Of a DNA stretch of 64,000 nucleotides, positions 1 to 7,982 are shown in pieces. Position 1 is the first letter of the stretch. Every line of letters begins with the position of its first letter. Source of the DNA: Halorussus vallis. Its GTDB lineage: Archaea > Halobacteriota > Halobacteria > Halobacteriales > Haladaptataceae. The DNA is taken from positions 2,418,001 to 2,482,000 of the forward strand of contig NZ_CP100000.1 of the NCBI RefSeq assembly GCF_024138165.1, given 5' to 3'. A model generated the notes under the pieces. It worked only from the letters and a program-made list of their open reading frames with translations. It was not told the DNA's origin and ran no database searches. Both the position numbers and the translations under genes were made by a program.

Positions 1-77
1 GCCTTACCGTTCGGCCATCCTGGCTCAGTACTGAGTAACCGAGGGCCGCATTTAACCGCTTTGTTTCGAAGACCGGA

Positions 78-1625
78 CTACGGTCGCCCCGCCCGGAACG
101 CCGCGAAGACCAGGGCCGCGAGCGCCGGGACGACGCCGAACCCTGGGGTCGAGGCTCCGGACGACTCGTCCGTCGTCGATACCGTCGTTGACGAGGGCGT
201 CGCACCGGCCGTCTCCGTCGCCGTCGCATCCCGCGTCGCGGTCGCCGCTGAGTGCGTCGTTGACCCGGTCGTCGTGGATTCGGTCGTGGTCGGTGTGCCG
301 GGTTCTCCGCCGTCGGGAAGCCCGTCGCCGTCCGAGTCCAGACGGAACGGGTTCAGGTCCCGCGACTTCTCCTCGGCCGCCGGGAGACCGTCGCCGTCGA
401 AGTCGCGTGGTCCCTGCGGTCGGGTCACCCAGTCGCCGCCGTCGGGCATCGGTGGCGTCTCGTTCGTCGTGAAGTACCGGTCGAGCCACGCGTTGAGCGA
501 CCGGCCGGCCACGGTGGCGACGTCGCGCTCGAACTCGGCGTACGAAACCCGCCCCGAACGTCGGTTCAGCAGGTAGACGACGTCGGCGAACGTCCGCGTT
601 CCGTTCGTCACGTTCCGGATGCGAGCGTCGAGGGCGGCGAGCACGCGGGGTCCGCGCTCGTACGGGATACCGCCGTGCTGCCACGTCGACCGGTCGGCGA
701 GCACCGCATCGGGATACTTGCCGCCGGCCGCCTTCTCCTCGAACGCCTTGTAGGACAACTCGCCCTGCTGATGTGCGAGCAGGAGGTCGTAGTACGACGC
801 GCTGCCCTCGATGAACCAGGCCATCCGCTCCTCGGTGTAGACCGACTGGCGCGTGTGGACGTACTCGTGAAGCAGTGACTGGCGCGTGTACTCGAAGGGC
901 CACCTCTCCCCGGCCGGAACCAGCATCACGTCGCCGCTCGCCGACCCGGCGTGGATGCCCTCCGTGAGCGCCACGACGGTCACGTTGCCGCGATTCCCGA
1001 CGCGGAAGTCCCGCGACGCCGCCGAGAGCACTCGCCGATAGCGCTCGACCGCGACGCTGCCGGCCCGGGGCCGCACGAGGCGGAACTGCTCTCGGTCCCC
1101 GGTCCAGTTCGCGGTCCGAGTGGGACCCATCAGTCCGATATGCCCGACGCCGGTCCCGTTACCGCCCGCGAACCGGTACTCTCGCTCGAAGTCGCTCTCC
1201 CGGAAGCGCGTCCAGTTCCCCCCGTCCGTCCGGACCCGCCCGCGGACGGTGGCGCGGGCGAGCGCCCAGTCGCCGGTTTCCACGAACGGACCGGGCGCGC
1301 CGTTGTCGGTCGTCTCCACCGGAACGGTGAACGAGACGGTCGGGTCCGCGGTGTCGCCGTTCCAGCGGTAGTCGCAGAAGTTCCCGTACTCGGTGTCGAA
1401 CCCGGTGACCTCGACCGCCGTCGCGTCCGGAGGGAGGCGCACGCAGAGGCCGTCGACCCTTGCCGCGAGTTCGTAGGTCGCGGAGAATCGCACCGACCCG
1501 GCGGTTTCGGGCGTTCGGTCGTACGTTCGTACTTCGGTGACGTCGGGTCCGGTCGACCGGTCGGCGGCGACCGCGGGACTCGCGGTCGCCATGAGGAGGA
1601 GAAGCACCGCGAGCCAACGTTTCAT
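78..1625 (-). CDS. Secreted HExxH metalloprotease-like protein with PGF-CTERM-type tail
   Basis: 515 residues. A Sec-type signal (MKRW, then a Leu/Ala core, about 1-21) opens the protein. A zinc-peptidase signature HEYVH lies at 253-257, with E273 as a plausible third ligand (gluzincin pattern), inside the conserved-looking stretch around WFIEGSASYYD. At about 415-440 are two DxDGDGLP-type calcium-binding repeats. A Thr/Ser-rich linker follows, and the end has a PGF motif, a hydrophobic segment and basic residues, as in archaeosortase-processed surface proteins. I infer an extracellular, surface-anchored protease; the substrate is unknown. The start is 20-31 bases from a TATA-like box, so the transcript is probably leaderless. 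Confidence 0.85.
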   Translation of the reverse strand: MKRWLAVLLLLMATASPAVAADRSTGPDVTEVRTYDRTPETAGSVRFSATYELAARVDGLCVRLPPDATAVEVTGFDTEYGNFCDYRWNGDTADPTVSFTVPVETTDNGAPGPFVETGDWALARATVRGRVRTDGGNWTRFRESDFEREYRFAGGNGTGVGHIGLMGPTRTANWTGDREQFRLVRPRAGSVAVERYRRVLSAASRDFRVGNRGNVTVVALTEGIHAGSASGDVMLVPAGERWPFEYTRQSLLHEYVHTRQSVYTEERMAWFIEGSASYYDLLLAHQQGELSYKAFEEKAAGGKYPDAVLADRSTWQHGGIPYERGPRVLAALDARIRNVTNGTRTFADVVYLLNRRSGRVSYAEFERDVATVAGRSLNAWLDRYFTTNETPPMPDGGDWVTRPQGPRDFDGDGLPAAEEKSRDLNPFRLDSDGDGLPDGGEPGTPTTTESTTTGSTTHSAATATRDATATETAGATPSSTTVSTTDESSGASTPGFGVVPALAALVFAAFRAGRP

Positions 1626-1644
1626 GACCGACTCGAAAAACCGT

Positions 1645-1656
1645 AATTTGATAAGT
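1645..1656 (-). promoter_or_regulatory. TATA-like box of the metalloprotease gene
   Basis: On the minus strand the A/T-rich run ACTTATCAAATT lies 20-31 bases before the start at 1625, in otherwise GC-rich DNA. This is the usual spacing for a leaderless haloarchaeal transcript. Confidence 0.5.
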
Positions 1657-1697
1657 CTTTCCGGGTGGCGTTTCGGAGTCGAGACGCGGAACGGAAC

Positions 1698-1916
1698 TCA
1701 CTCGTCTGCGGATTCGTCGGAGGGACCGCCCGCAAAGACGCCGTCCGCGACGTACGACAGTGCGGTCGCGCCGCCGAGGACGACCAGCGCCGTGCCCGCT
1801 TTGACCGCAACCGAGTAGCGATGGCCGGCGATCAGTTCGTACCCCTGGAGGAGCACCAGGAAACCGAGCGTTCCGACGACGCCCCACAGGAGGCTGGCTT
1901 TCAGGCGAGGACGCAC
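1698..1916 (-). CDS. Small two-helix membrane protein
   Basis: 72 residues with two hydrophobic segments (about 9-27 and 38-58) and a short acidic C-terminus (GGPSDESADE). The family is not recognised beyond a haloarchaeal-type small membrane protein. Its start follows the RidA stop by one base, so the two are almost certainly co-transcribed and probably translationally coupled. No catalytic motif is visible. Confidence 0.7.
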   Translation of the reverse strand: MRPRLKASLLWGVVGTLGFLVLLQGYELIAGHRYSVAVKAGTALVVLGGATALSYVADGVFAGGPSDESADE

Positions 1917-1917
1917 G

Positions 1918-2298
1918 TCACTCGCTGGAGGCGATTGCTTCGATTTCGACGCCGACGCCCTTCGGGAGGTTGGCGACCTCGACGGCGCTCCGGGCCGGCG
2001 GGTTGTCCTGGAAGTACTCCTCGTAGGTGTCGTTCATCTCCTCGAAGTTGTCGATGTCGTCGAGGAAGACCGAGACCTTCAGCACGTCCTGCATGGTCAG
2101 GCCCTCCTCTTCGAGGATGGCCTTGACGTTCTCCAGGCTCTGGCGGGTCTGGACCGCGATGTCTTCGTCGTCCAGGAGGTCGCCGTCGGGCGTCATCGGT
2201 ATCTGGCCGGCGGTGAACACGAGGCCGCCGTTCGTTGTCGCCTGGCTGTAGGCGCCGACCGCGGCGGGGGCGTCCTGCGTACTGATGATTCGCTTCAT
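1918..2298 (-). CDS. ridA: RidA family reactive-intermediate deaminase
   Basis: 126 residues, matching the whole length of the RidA/YjgF/UK114 family. Family marks are the N-terminal AVGAYSQA, FTAGQIP, and NPPARSAVEVANLPKG, which carries the conserved Arg. Family members hydrolyse 2-aminoacrylate and 2-iminobutyrate made by PLP dehydratases. Threonine ammonia-lyase, which makes exactly these intermediates, is the next gene upstream on the same strand. I chose the ATG at 2298 because it gives the normal N-terminus and sits 24-33 bases after a TATA-like box. The longer frame adds 13 unrelated residues. Confidence 0.93.
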   Translation of the reverse strand: MKRIISTQDAPAAVGAYSQATTNGGLVFTAGQIPMTPDGDLLDDEDIAVQTRQSLENVKAILEEEGLTMQDVLKVSVFLDDIDNFEEMNDTYEEYFQDNPPARSAVEVANLPKGVGVEIEAIASSE

Positions 2299-2321
2299 AC
2301 CGGAGTTTGTGTCTGCCTCCG

Positions 2322-2331
2322 GCTTAAACCT
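2322..2331 (-). promoter_or_regulatory. TATA-like box of ridA
   Basis: Minus-strand AGGTTTAAGC lies 24-33 bases before the RidA ATG at 2298, predicting a leaderless or near-leaderless transcript separate from the upstream dehydratase gene. Confidence 0.5.
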
Positions 2332-2359
2332 ACTCAACGACCCCGCCCGGAAAAACCGG

Positions 2360-2398
2360 GCGCGCCGATGCGGGTCGCGGCGACCCGCATCGGCGCGC
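2360..2398 (-). terminator. Perfect 19-bp hairpin after threonine ammonia-lyase
   Basis: Two perfectly complementary 19-base arms (2360-2378 and 2380-2398) are separated by one base. It starts 17 bases after the dehydratase stop and lies before the ridA promoter. No long U-tract follows. It could end transcription or separate the two units; it also belongs to the palindrome class seen elsewhere in this window. Confidence 0.5.
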
Positions 2399-2415
2399 GT
2401 CTCTCGCGGGCGGAC

Positions 2416-3627
2416 TCATTCGAGTCGCGTAACGGCGAAGTCGGCGGCTTCGAGCGCGTCGAGCAGGTCGGCGACGTGCTCCGGTCCTCGCGTTTCGAGG
2501 TCGATCTCGACCTCGGTGGCGTTCATCGCGATGTCCCGGGAGGTCCGGTCGTGCTGGATGGCGTAGATGTTCGCGCGGTGCTCGGCGATGATCTCCAGGA
2601 GTTGGCGGAGTTCGCCGGGCCGGTCTTTCACCTCGGTCCGGATCTTGGTGTACCGGTCGGTGTGGACCAGTCCGCGCATGATGACCGTCGTCAGCATGTT
2701 CATGTCGATGTTGCCGCCCGACAGCACCGGGACGACGACCTCGTCTTCCTCGTACTCGACCGCCCCGGCGAGCAGGGCCGCCAGCGGCACCGCGCCCGCG
2801 CCCTCGACGAGCGTCTTCGCGCGTTCGAGGAGGTGGGTGACCGCCACCGCGATTTCGCCGTCCGAGACGGTGACCACCTCGTCGACGTACTTCTCGATGA
2901 CGGGGAACGTCCGCTCGCCGACGCTCCGGGTGGCGATGCCGTCGGCGATGGTGTCGACGCTATCGAGGGCGTAGACTTCGCCCTTGTCCAGCGAAGTGGC
3001 GACGCTCGACGCGCCTTCGGCCTGAACGCCAACGACCCGGGCGTCCGGTCGCTGGGACTTGACCGCGGTGGCGATGCCCGAGATGAGGCCGCCGCCGCCG
3101 ATGGGGACGACCACGGTGTCGACGTCCGGCAGGTCCTCCAGAATCTCCAGACCGATGGTGCCCTGGCCGGCCATCACCATCTCGTCGTCGAAGGCGTGGA
3201 CGTAGGTCCGGCCCTCCTCGGCCTCTATCTCGCGGGCCGTCGCCTGGGCGTCGTTGTAGTCCTCGCCGTCGAGCACCACCGTCGCGCCGTAGCTACGGGT
3301 CGCTTTGATCTTCGAGATGGGCGCGTTCTCGGGCATTACGATCTTAGCGTCGACGCCGCTCTTGGTCGCGGCGAGCGCGACGCCCTGGGCGTGGTTGCCC
3401 GCGCTGGCGGTCACCACGCCGGCAGCTTTTTCGTCGTCCGAAAGCGTCTTGATGCGGTTCGTGGCGCCGCGAATCTTGAACGACCCCGTCCGCTGGAACG
3501 TCTCCAGTTTGAGGTGGACCTCCGCGCCGGTCATGGCCGAGAAGGTGTGCGAGTAGTCGAGCGGCGTGCGCCGGGCCGTCTCCTCGACGCGCGAGCGCGC
3601 GTCGACCACGTCGGAGAGTTCGAGCAT
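2416..3627 (-). CDS. ilvA: Threonine ammonia-lyase (biosynthetic/catabolic threonine dehydratase)
   Basis: 403 residues, PLP fold-type II. The PLP lysine is K51 in GSFKIRGA; SAGNHAQG and the glycine loop IGGGGLISG are typical. The C-terminal 75 residues look like an ACT domain (TEVKDRPGELRQLL). It deaminates threonine to 2-oxobutyrate and ammonia, the first step towards isoleucine. The ACT domain suggests allosteric control by an amino acid. ridA, which clears the imine by-product, lies just downstream. Confidence 0.94.
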   Translation of the reverse strand: MLELSDVVDARSRVEETARRTPLDYSHTFSAMTGAEVHLKLETFQRTGSFKIRGATNRIKTLSDDEKAAGVVTASAGNHAQGVALAATKSGVDAKIVMPENAPISKIKATRSYGATVVLDGEDYNDAQATAREIEAEEGRTYVHAFDDEMVMAGQGTIGLEILEDLPDVDTVVVPIGGGGLISGIATAVKSQRPDARVVGVQAEGASSVATSLDKGEVYALDSVDTIADGIATRSVGERTFPVIEKYVDEVVTVSDGEIAVAVTHLLERAKTLVEGAGAVPLAALLAGAVEYEEDEVVVPVLSGGNIDMNMLTTVIMRGLVHTDRYTKIRTEVKDRPGELRQLLEIIAEHRANIYAIQHDRTSRDIAMNATEVEIDLETRGPEHVADLLDALEAADFAVTRLE

Positions 3628-3650
3628 GGAGGACTGTAGTCGCGGAACGT

Positions 3651-3659
3651 CTTTAACGC
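3651..3659 (-). promoter_or_regulatory. TATA-like box of ilvA
   Basis: Minus-strand GCGTTAAAG lies 24-32 bases before the ATG at 3627. A second A/T-rich run lies just beyond (3660-3667). Confidence 0.4.
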
Positions 3660-3705
3660 TTTATTTACGGCCCACGGCGCACGTTCGGATTCCGACGAGG
3701 ATACC

Positions 3706-3738
3706 GAACCGCCCCGCCGCTCGACGGCGGGGCGGTTC
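3706..3738. repeat. 14-bp hairpin, 5-nt loop
   Basis: Arms 3706-3719 and 3725-3738 are perfect complements (GAACCGCCCCGCCG and its reverse complement). It lies in the stretch 3628-4108, which I regard as having no protein gene: frames there are Arg-rich and lack plausible domains. Confidence 0.6.
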
Positions 3739-3894
3739 CGTCGCCCCGGCGACGAAACGATTCGCGTCGCTCGCAGGCGAGTCGACTTCGTCCCCGCCCG
3801 GCAGACCGGCCGCTCTCGGGCGTTGCGTCGAAGGGGGGAATGTGAGGATGTATGCGCGAAGCGTGTGACGCGCACTCGAATCGACCCGCGGCAG

Positions 3895-3990
3895 GTACTT
3901 AAACCCCCGGTGGCCGGACTGAAAGTGAAAGTGCAAGACGGCGTCGGGGTGAAACGGCCGTCAGACGGGCGGCACACACCCCGTCTGACG
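3895..3990 (+). ncRNA. Candidate promoter plus structured small RNA in a gene-free gap
   Basis: The only plausible plus-strand TATA box in the gap 3628-4108 is GTACTTAAACC (3895-3905). It is followed by a short purine repeat (GAAAGTGAAAGTG, 3919-3933) and then a hairpin with 11-bp perfect arms, 3959-3969 and 3980-3990, with a 10-base loop. No convincing protein frame follows. The box is partly symmetric, so transcription could also run the other way. This is a weak call from layout alone. Confidence 0.2.
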
Positions 3991-4108
3991 CGAGGACGAC
4001 GGCCGTCATCGGCGGCCGCGCGGCGTCTCGACGGCGTTTCGGTGATGCCCCGCCCGCGACGAACGACGGCCGGAGCGACCGCCGGGGGGACCGGCGTCTA
4101 CCGGTCGC

Positions 4109-4534
4109 TCAGCGGTCGCTCGTTCGAACGACGACGCCCCGTTCCCGGACGTACCGCCGGACCCGCTCGGCGAACGGCCCCTGGCCGGGCCAGTCGGCGT
4201 CGGCGCCCAGCGGTTCGGGGTCGCCGACGTAGACGGCGACATCCTCTACGTCTGCATCGCTACCGCCGTCGTCACCGTCGCGCTTCCCTCGCTCCCGCGG
4301 CACGCCCACCCGAACGTAGAGTCCGCGCTCGACGCCCTCGTAGGCGTCGAGCGCCTCGATTTCGGGCGTCCGGAGGATTCTGCCCGAGACGGTCCCGCCC
4401 GGCGCGAGCGTCGGATACTGTCCCTCGACGCGGCGGAGTCCGTCCAGCGTCGCGTCGCCGACGAACTCGAACGCCGAGACGACGCGCGAAACGCGGTCGG
4501 GGTCGGTCAGCGTCCCGTAGACGAACGCGTCCAT
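4109..4534 (-). CDS. Gamma-glutamylcyclotransferase-like (GGCT/AIG2) protein
   Basis: 141 residues from the ATG at 4534. The family entry motif YGTL is at residues 5-8. A single GGCT domain follows, including a Glu in the region EALDAYEG that fits the catalytic position, then a charged insert (GKRDGDDGGSDAD). Members of the fold release 5-oxoproline from gamma-glutamyl amines or peptides; the real substrate here is unknown. The much longer upstream frame is an Arg/Asp-rich shadow of the divergent MATE gene. Confidence 0.82.
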   Translation of the reverse strand: MDAFVYGTLTDPDRVSRVVSAFEFVGDATLDGLRRVEGQYPTLAPGGTVSGRILRTPEIEALDAYEGVERGLYVRVGVPRERGKRDGDDGGSDADVEDVAVYVGDPEPLGADADWPGQGPFAERVRRYVRERGVVVRTSDR

Positions 4535-4681
4535 GGGTCGCGGTTCGGGGCCGGCGGAGTTGTGCGTTCCGGACGGACGGGGCCGGCCTCGAACGCGGCC
4601 CGTCTCGAAGGCGGTCGCATTCGAGGCGTCGCCCGGTTCCGTTCCGATACGCTGATTCCCCCCGCGCCGGAGACGAGTACC

Positions 4682-6061
4682 ATGGTCGCCGGACTCTGCG
4701 CGCGGGTGTTCGCCGTCTGGCGGCGCGTCCTCTCGCTGGCGTGGCCGGTGATGGCCGACCACACGCTCCGGACGCTGATGCGGACGACCGACGTCGTCGT
4801 CACCGGACTGTTCTCCCCGGCGGCCGTCGCGGCCATCGGACTCGCCGACCTCTACGCCCGCCTGCCCCTCCGCATCGGACTCGGACTCGGCGGGGGCGCC
4901 GTCGCGCTCTCCAGTCAGGACACGGGGCGCGACGCGACAGCGGACCGCGACGAGGCCGTGACCCAGGCGCTGGTCGTCGGCGTCCTCGCGGGCGTGCCGT
5001 TCGTCGCCCTCGGGTTTCTCCTCGGCGAGCGCGCCATCGCGTTGCTCGGCGCGTCCGACCGCGTCGCCGAGATGGGCGGCGCCTACCTTGCCGTCGTCTT
5101 CGCCACCGCGCCCGCCCGGCACGTGGCGCTGATCGGGGCGCGGTCGCTGCAGGGGACCGGCGACACCCTTACGCCGATGTACGTCAACGTCGTCGGGAAC
5201 CTGCTCAACATCGCCGGCACCGCCGCGCTCGGCCTCGGATTGGGTCCGTTCCCGCGCCTCGAAATCGTCGGCGTCGGACTCGCCACCGCGTTCGGAAACG
5301 TCGTGGTCGCGGTCGCGCTGCTCGCGGCCATCGGCGGGCCGTGGACCGACGCGTCGTTCGCTCGCCCGACCGACGCCACCATCACGCGCCAACTGCTGGC
5401 CGTGAGCGTGCCGCGAACGCTGGAGGGATTCGCCACGACGGCCGCGGAGTTCCCGTTCAACGCCATCCTACTGGGTTTCGGCACCGAAGTCAACGCCGCC
5501 TACCAGGTCGGCCTCCGACTGCGCCAGCAGGTCACCAGCCCGCTCGCGCGCGGCTACCGCGTCGCCGCCAGCGTGCTCGTCGGCCAGACGCTCGGCGCGG
5601 GCGACCCCGAAGGCGCCCGGTTCGAGGGGTGGGCGACCGCCGCGCTGGCGCTGCTGACCGTCGGCGCCGCCGGCCTCGCGCTCTTCTTCGGCGCGAGCGC
5701 GTTCGCCCGCCTGTTCACGTCCGACCCCGCGACACTGGAGTACGCCGCGGACTTCGCCCGGGCGTACGGACTCGCCGCGCCCTTCCTGGCGCTGCTCACC
5801 GTGCTCTCGGGCGCGCTCCAGGGGGCCGGCGACACCCGGACGCCGCTCGTCGCCCGCGCGACGGGGATGTTCGGGATTATGGTCGGCTTCTCGTGGCTGT
5901 TCGGCGTCCGCCTGGGGTACGGCGTCGCGGCGGTCTACGCCGCCATCGTCTGCTTTTTCGTCTGGTCGTTCCTCGTCGTCGCGGCGGGGTTCCGGTACGG
6001 CGACTGGGCGGCCCGGGCCGCGGAGATGATGGACGAGCGCGCCAGTCCCGAACGCGCGTAG
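4682..6061 (+). CDS. MATE family multidrug/cation efflux transporter
   Basis: 459 residues from the ATG at 4682, about 12 transmembrane helices in two halves of six. The N-terminal half begins VWRRVLSLAWPVMADHTLRTL, and the repeat signature LQGTGDTLTP (about 157-166) recurs in the second half as LQGAGDTRTP. Both mark the MatE domain. It is expected to export drugs or organic cations against Na+ or H+. Divergent from the GGCT-like gene; the upstream DNA is GC-rich with no clear TATA box. Confidence 0.92.
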   Translation: MVAGLCARVFAVWRRVLSLAWPVMADHTLRTLMRTTDVVVTGLFSPAAVAAIGLADLYARLPLRIGLGLGGGAVALSSQDTGRDATADRDEAVTQALVVGVLAGVPFVALGFLLGERAIALLGASDRVAEMGGAYLAVVFATAPARHVALIGARSLQGTGDTLTPMYVNVVGNLLNIAGTAALGLGLGPFPRLEIVGVGLATAFGNVVVAVALLAAIGGPWTDASFARPTDATITRQLLAVSVPRTLEGFATTAAEFPFNAILLGFGTEVNAAYQVGLRLRQQVTSPLARGYRVAASVLVGQTLGAGDPEGARFEGWATAALALLTVGAAGLALFFGASAFARLFTSDPATLEYAADFARAYGLAAPFLALLTVLSGALQGAGDTRTPLVARATGMFGIMVGFSWLFGVRLGYGVAAVYAAIVCFFVWSFLVVAAGFRYGDWAARAAEMMDERASPERA

Positions 6062-6116
6062 CCCGACTCGCGACTCGCTACGAACGTTTTTACGGGGAGG
6101 CGACCAACCGCCACGC

Positions 6117-7358
6117 ATGGACACGCCGGGCGAGGTGGAGTACGAACCCGTCAGCGTCGTGGAACTGCTGTCGGAGATGAAAGACACCGCCGAGTTGCTC
6201 ATCGACCTCTCGTTCTCCGCGGTGCTCCACGGGAGCGACGACATCGCCCGCGAGGTGCTCGACCTCGAATCGCGGATGGACGTCCTCCAGTTGCGCGCCC
6301 GGATGAGCCTGCTGATGGCCGCCCGGACGCCCGACGACGCCGAACAGCTCGCGCCCGTCCTCGGGGTGGTCGGCGCGGCCGAGAAGATAAGCGACGCCGC
6401 CGGCGACATCGCCAAGGTCGTCCTGGAGGACATCGGCCTCCCCGAGGCGATGCGAGCCGCGCTCCCGGAGGCCGTCGAGACGCTCGTCCGGGCGGAGATC
6501 GCGGCCGACTCGCCGCTGGCCGACCGGACGCTCGGCGACGTGAACATGGAGACCGAAACCGGCGTCCGCGCCATCGCCATCCACCGCGGCCGGGACTGGA
6601 TCACGAACCCCGACCGCGAAACCCGGTTCGCGACCGGCGACACGGTCCTCCTCCGGGGTCCCGAGGAGGGCATCGCCGACGTGTTCGAGCGCGCGACCGG
6701 CCGAACGTACGAACCGCCCGACCCTCCCGAACCCGGCATCGAGGACCTCGAACGCGCTGTCGACTCCATCGTGCTGATGAAGAACATCAGCGAACTCGCA
6801 GTCGACCTCGCCTACGGGAGCGTCCTCTTCGACAGCGAGGCGGTCGCCGAGGAGGTCGTGGAACTCGAAGCCGAGGTCGACGCCCTCCAGTCGCGCTTCG
6901 AGGCCTGGACCCTGCGCGCGGCCAGCCGGGTCGAAGACCCCGTCTCGCTCCGGGGCCTGGTCCACCTCGCCAACGCCACCGAGGTGATGAGCGACGCCGC
7001 CCTGGAGATCAGCGAGGGCGTCCTGCGGGGGCTGACCACCCACCCGGTGGTCGAGAAGGCGGTCGAGGAGAGCGACGAGGTCATCGTCCGCCTGACGGTC
7101 GAACCGGGCAGCGACTTCGACGGCGTGACGCTGGGCGAGCGTCAGGTCAAGACCGAGACGGGGATGCGCGTCCTCGCAGTCCGCAGACCCGCCGAGAACG
7201 GTCCGGTCGGCGGCGAGGCGGCGGCCCAGGAGGACGAGCGCGGCGAGTGGGTCATCTCGCCTGGACCGACGACCGAACTCCGGGCGGGCGACGTGTTCCT
7301 CGCGAAGGGGACGCGCTCGGGCGCCGAGCGCCTCGAAACGCTCACCGCCGCTCTCTAG
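6117..7358 (+). CDS. Tandem PhoU / TrkA-C domain protein, potassium-channel type regulator
   Basis: 413 residues with a duplicated layout: helical PhoU-like segment (about 15-125), TrkA-C/RCK-C segment (about 130-205, with DVNMETETGVRAIAI), then the same order again (about 220-320 and 325-413, with ERQVKTETGMRVLAV). No transmembrane helix is seen, so this is a soluble regulator. Domains of this kind gate K+ channels or transporters through nucleotide or ion binding. No transporter lies beside it, so the partner must be encoded elsewhere. The last four bases overlap the convergent downstream gene. Confidence 0.85.
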   Translation: MDTPGEVEYEPVSVVELLSEMKDTAELLIDLSFSAVLHGSDDIAREVLDLESRMDVLQLRARMSLLMAARTPDDAEQLAPVLGVVGAAEKISDAAGDIAKVVLEDIGLPEAMRAALPEAVETLVRAEIAADSPLADRTLGDVNMETETGVRAIAIHRGRDWITNPDRETRFATGDTVLLRGPEEGIADVFERATGRTYEPPDPPEPGIEDLERAVDSIVLMKNISELAVDLAYGSVLFDSEAVAEEVVELEAEVDALQSRFEAWTLRAASRVEDPVSLRGLVHLANATEVMSDAALEISEGVLRGLTTHPVVEKAVEESDEVIVRLTVEPGSDFDGVTLGERQVKTETGMRVLAVRRPAENGPVGGEAAAQEDERGEWVISPGPTTELRAGDVFLAKGTRSGAERLETLTAAL

Positions 7359-7618
7359 AGGTCCTCTTGCTTCGCGAGCCGATAGGCCGATATTAGCGTC
7401 AGCACCGTCGTCGTCAGTGCGCCGAGCGCCGACGCCAGCACGAAGCCCAGGCCGACGTAGTAGACGCTCGGCCGGCGGGTCCCCGGGAGGAAGACGAAGA
7501 ACGCGAGCACTGCGAGCGTGAACAGGACGCCGAACGCGAACCCGCGGACGGCGTTCCGGCGGACGTTCAGCGCCGCGACGAAGTTTGCGCGCGGGCGCTC
7601 GGGGACGTTCTGTGACAC
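7355..7618 (-). CDS. Small two-helix membrane protein (DUF7536-like)
   Basis: 87 residues from a GTG at 7618, which sits 23-32 bases after a TATA-like GTCTTTTAC (7641-7650 region). Motif FVAALNVRRNAVRGFAFG precedes helix 1; helix 2 is near 50-75; the end is SAYRLAKQED. It resembles a haloarchaeal family I recall as DUF7536; that name is from memory. Function unknown. Confidence 0.7.
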   Translation of the reverse strand: MSQNVPERPRANFVAALNVRRNAVRGFAFGVLFTLAVLAFFVFLPGTRRPSVYYVGLGFVLASALGALTTTVLTLISAYRLAKQEDL

Positions 7619-7745
7619 GTTCGGCGATTGGGCGCGTCGGGTAAAAGACGCGTCGGTGTCAACTCGCGGACCGTGGGAGTCGCCCCTGGCCGGAACCCCG
7701 ACGCCCGTCCGAACGTTTTTCTCGCGTGGCTGCGTCGCGAACCGC

Positions 7746-7982
7746 ATGACGTTGGAGGACGGACTTGTCGTGAACGGGACGGCCGTGGCGGTGGCGGCGC
7801 TCGGCCTCTGGCTCGCCGGACCGCTCGGCATGCTCCTCGTCGGTTTCGCGATGGTCGGCGTCGGCGCGCTGCTGTCTCGAGACTCCGAGGACGGCGCTCT
7901 GGAATCAAGCAACTGCCCGGACTGTGGCGCGGTGGTAGAGGGCGACGCCTGCGACTACTGCGGTCGCTCGCTCTCCGAGTAA
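7746..7982 (+). CDS. Membrane-anchored zinc-ribbon protein
   Basis: 78 residues: two closely spaced hydrophobic segments (about 8-45), a short acidic linker, then a compact zinc ribbon with CPDCG and CDYCG near the C-terminus. Such ribbons bind zinc and mediate contacts; no enzyme domain is present. Its 3' end overlaps the convergent MFS gene by 28 bases, so both C-termini are coded on opposite strands of the same DNA. Confidence 0.7.
   Translation: MTLEDGLVVNGTAVAVAALGLWLAGPLGMLLVGFAMVGVGALLSRDSEDGALESSNCPDCGAVVEGDACDYCGRSLSE

Noticed and set aside
4534-5392. N-terminal extension of the GGCT-like protein
   Set aside because: The extension is the complement of the MATE gene and has Arg/Asp/Gly-rich composition; the family starts at the ATG 4534.
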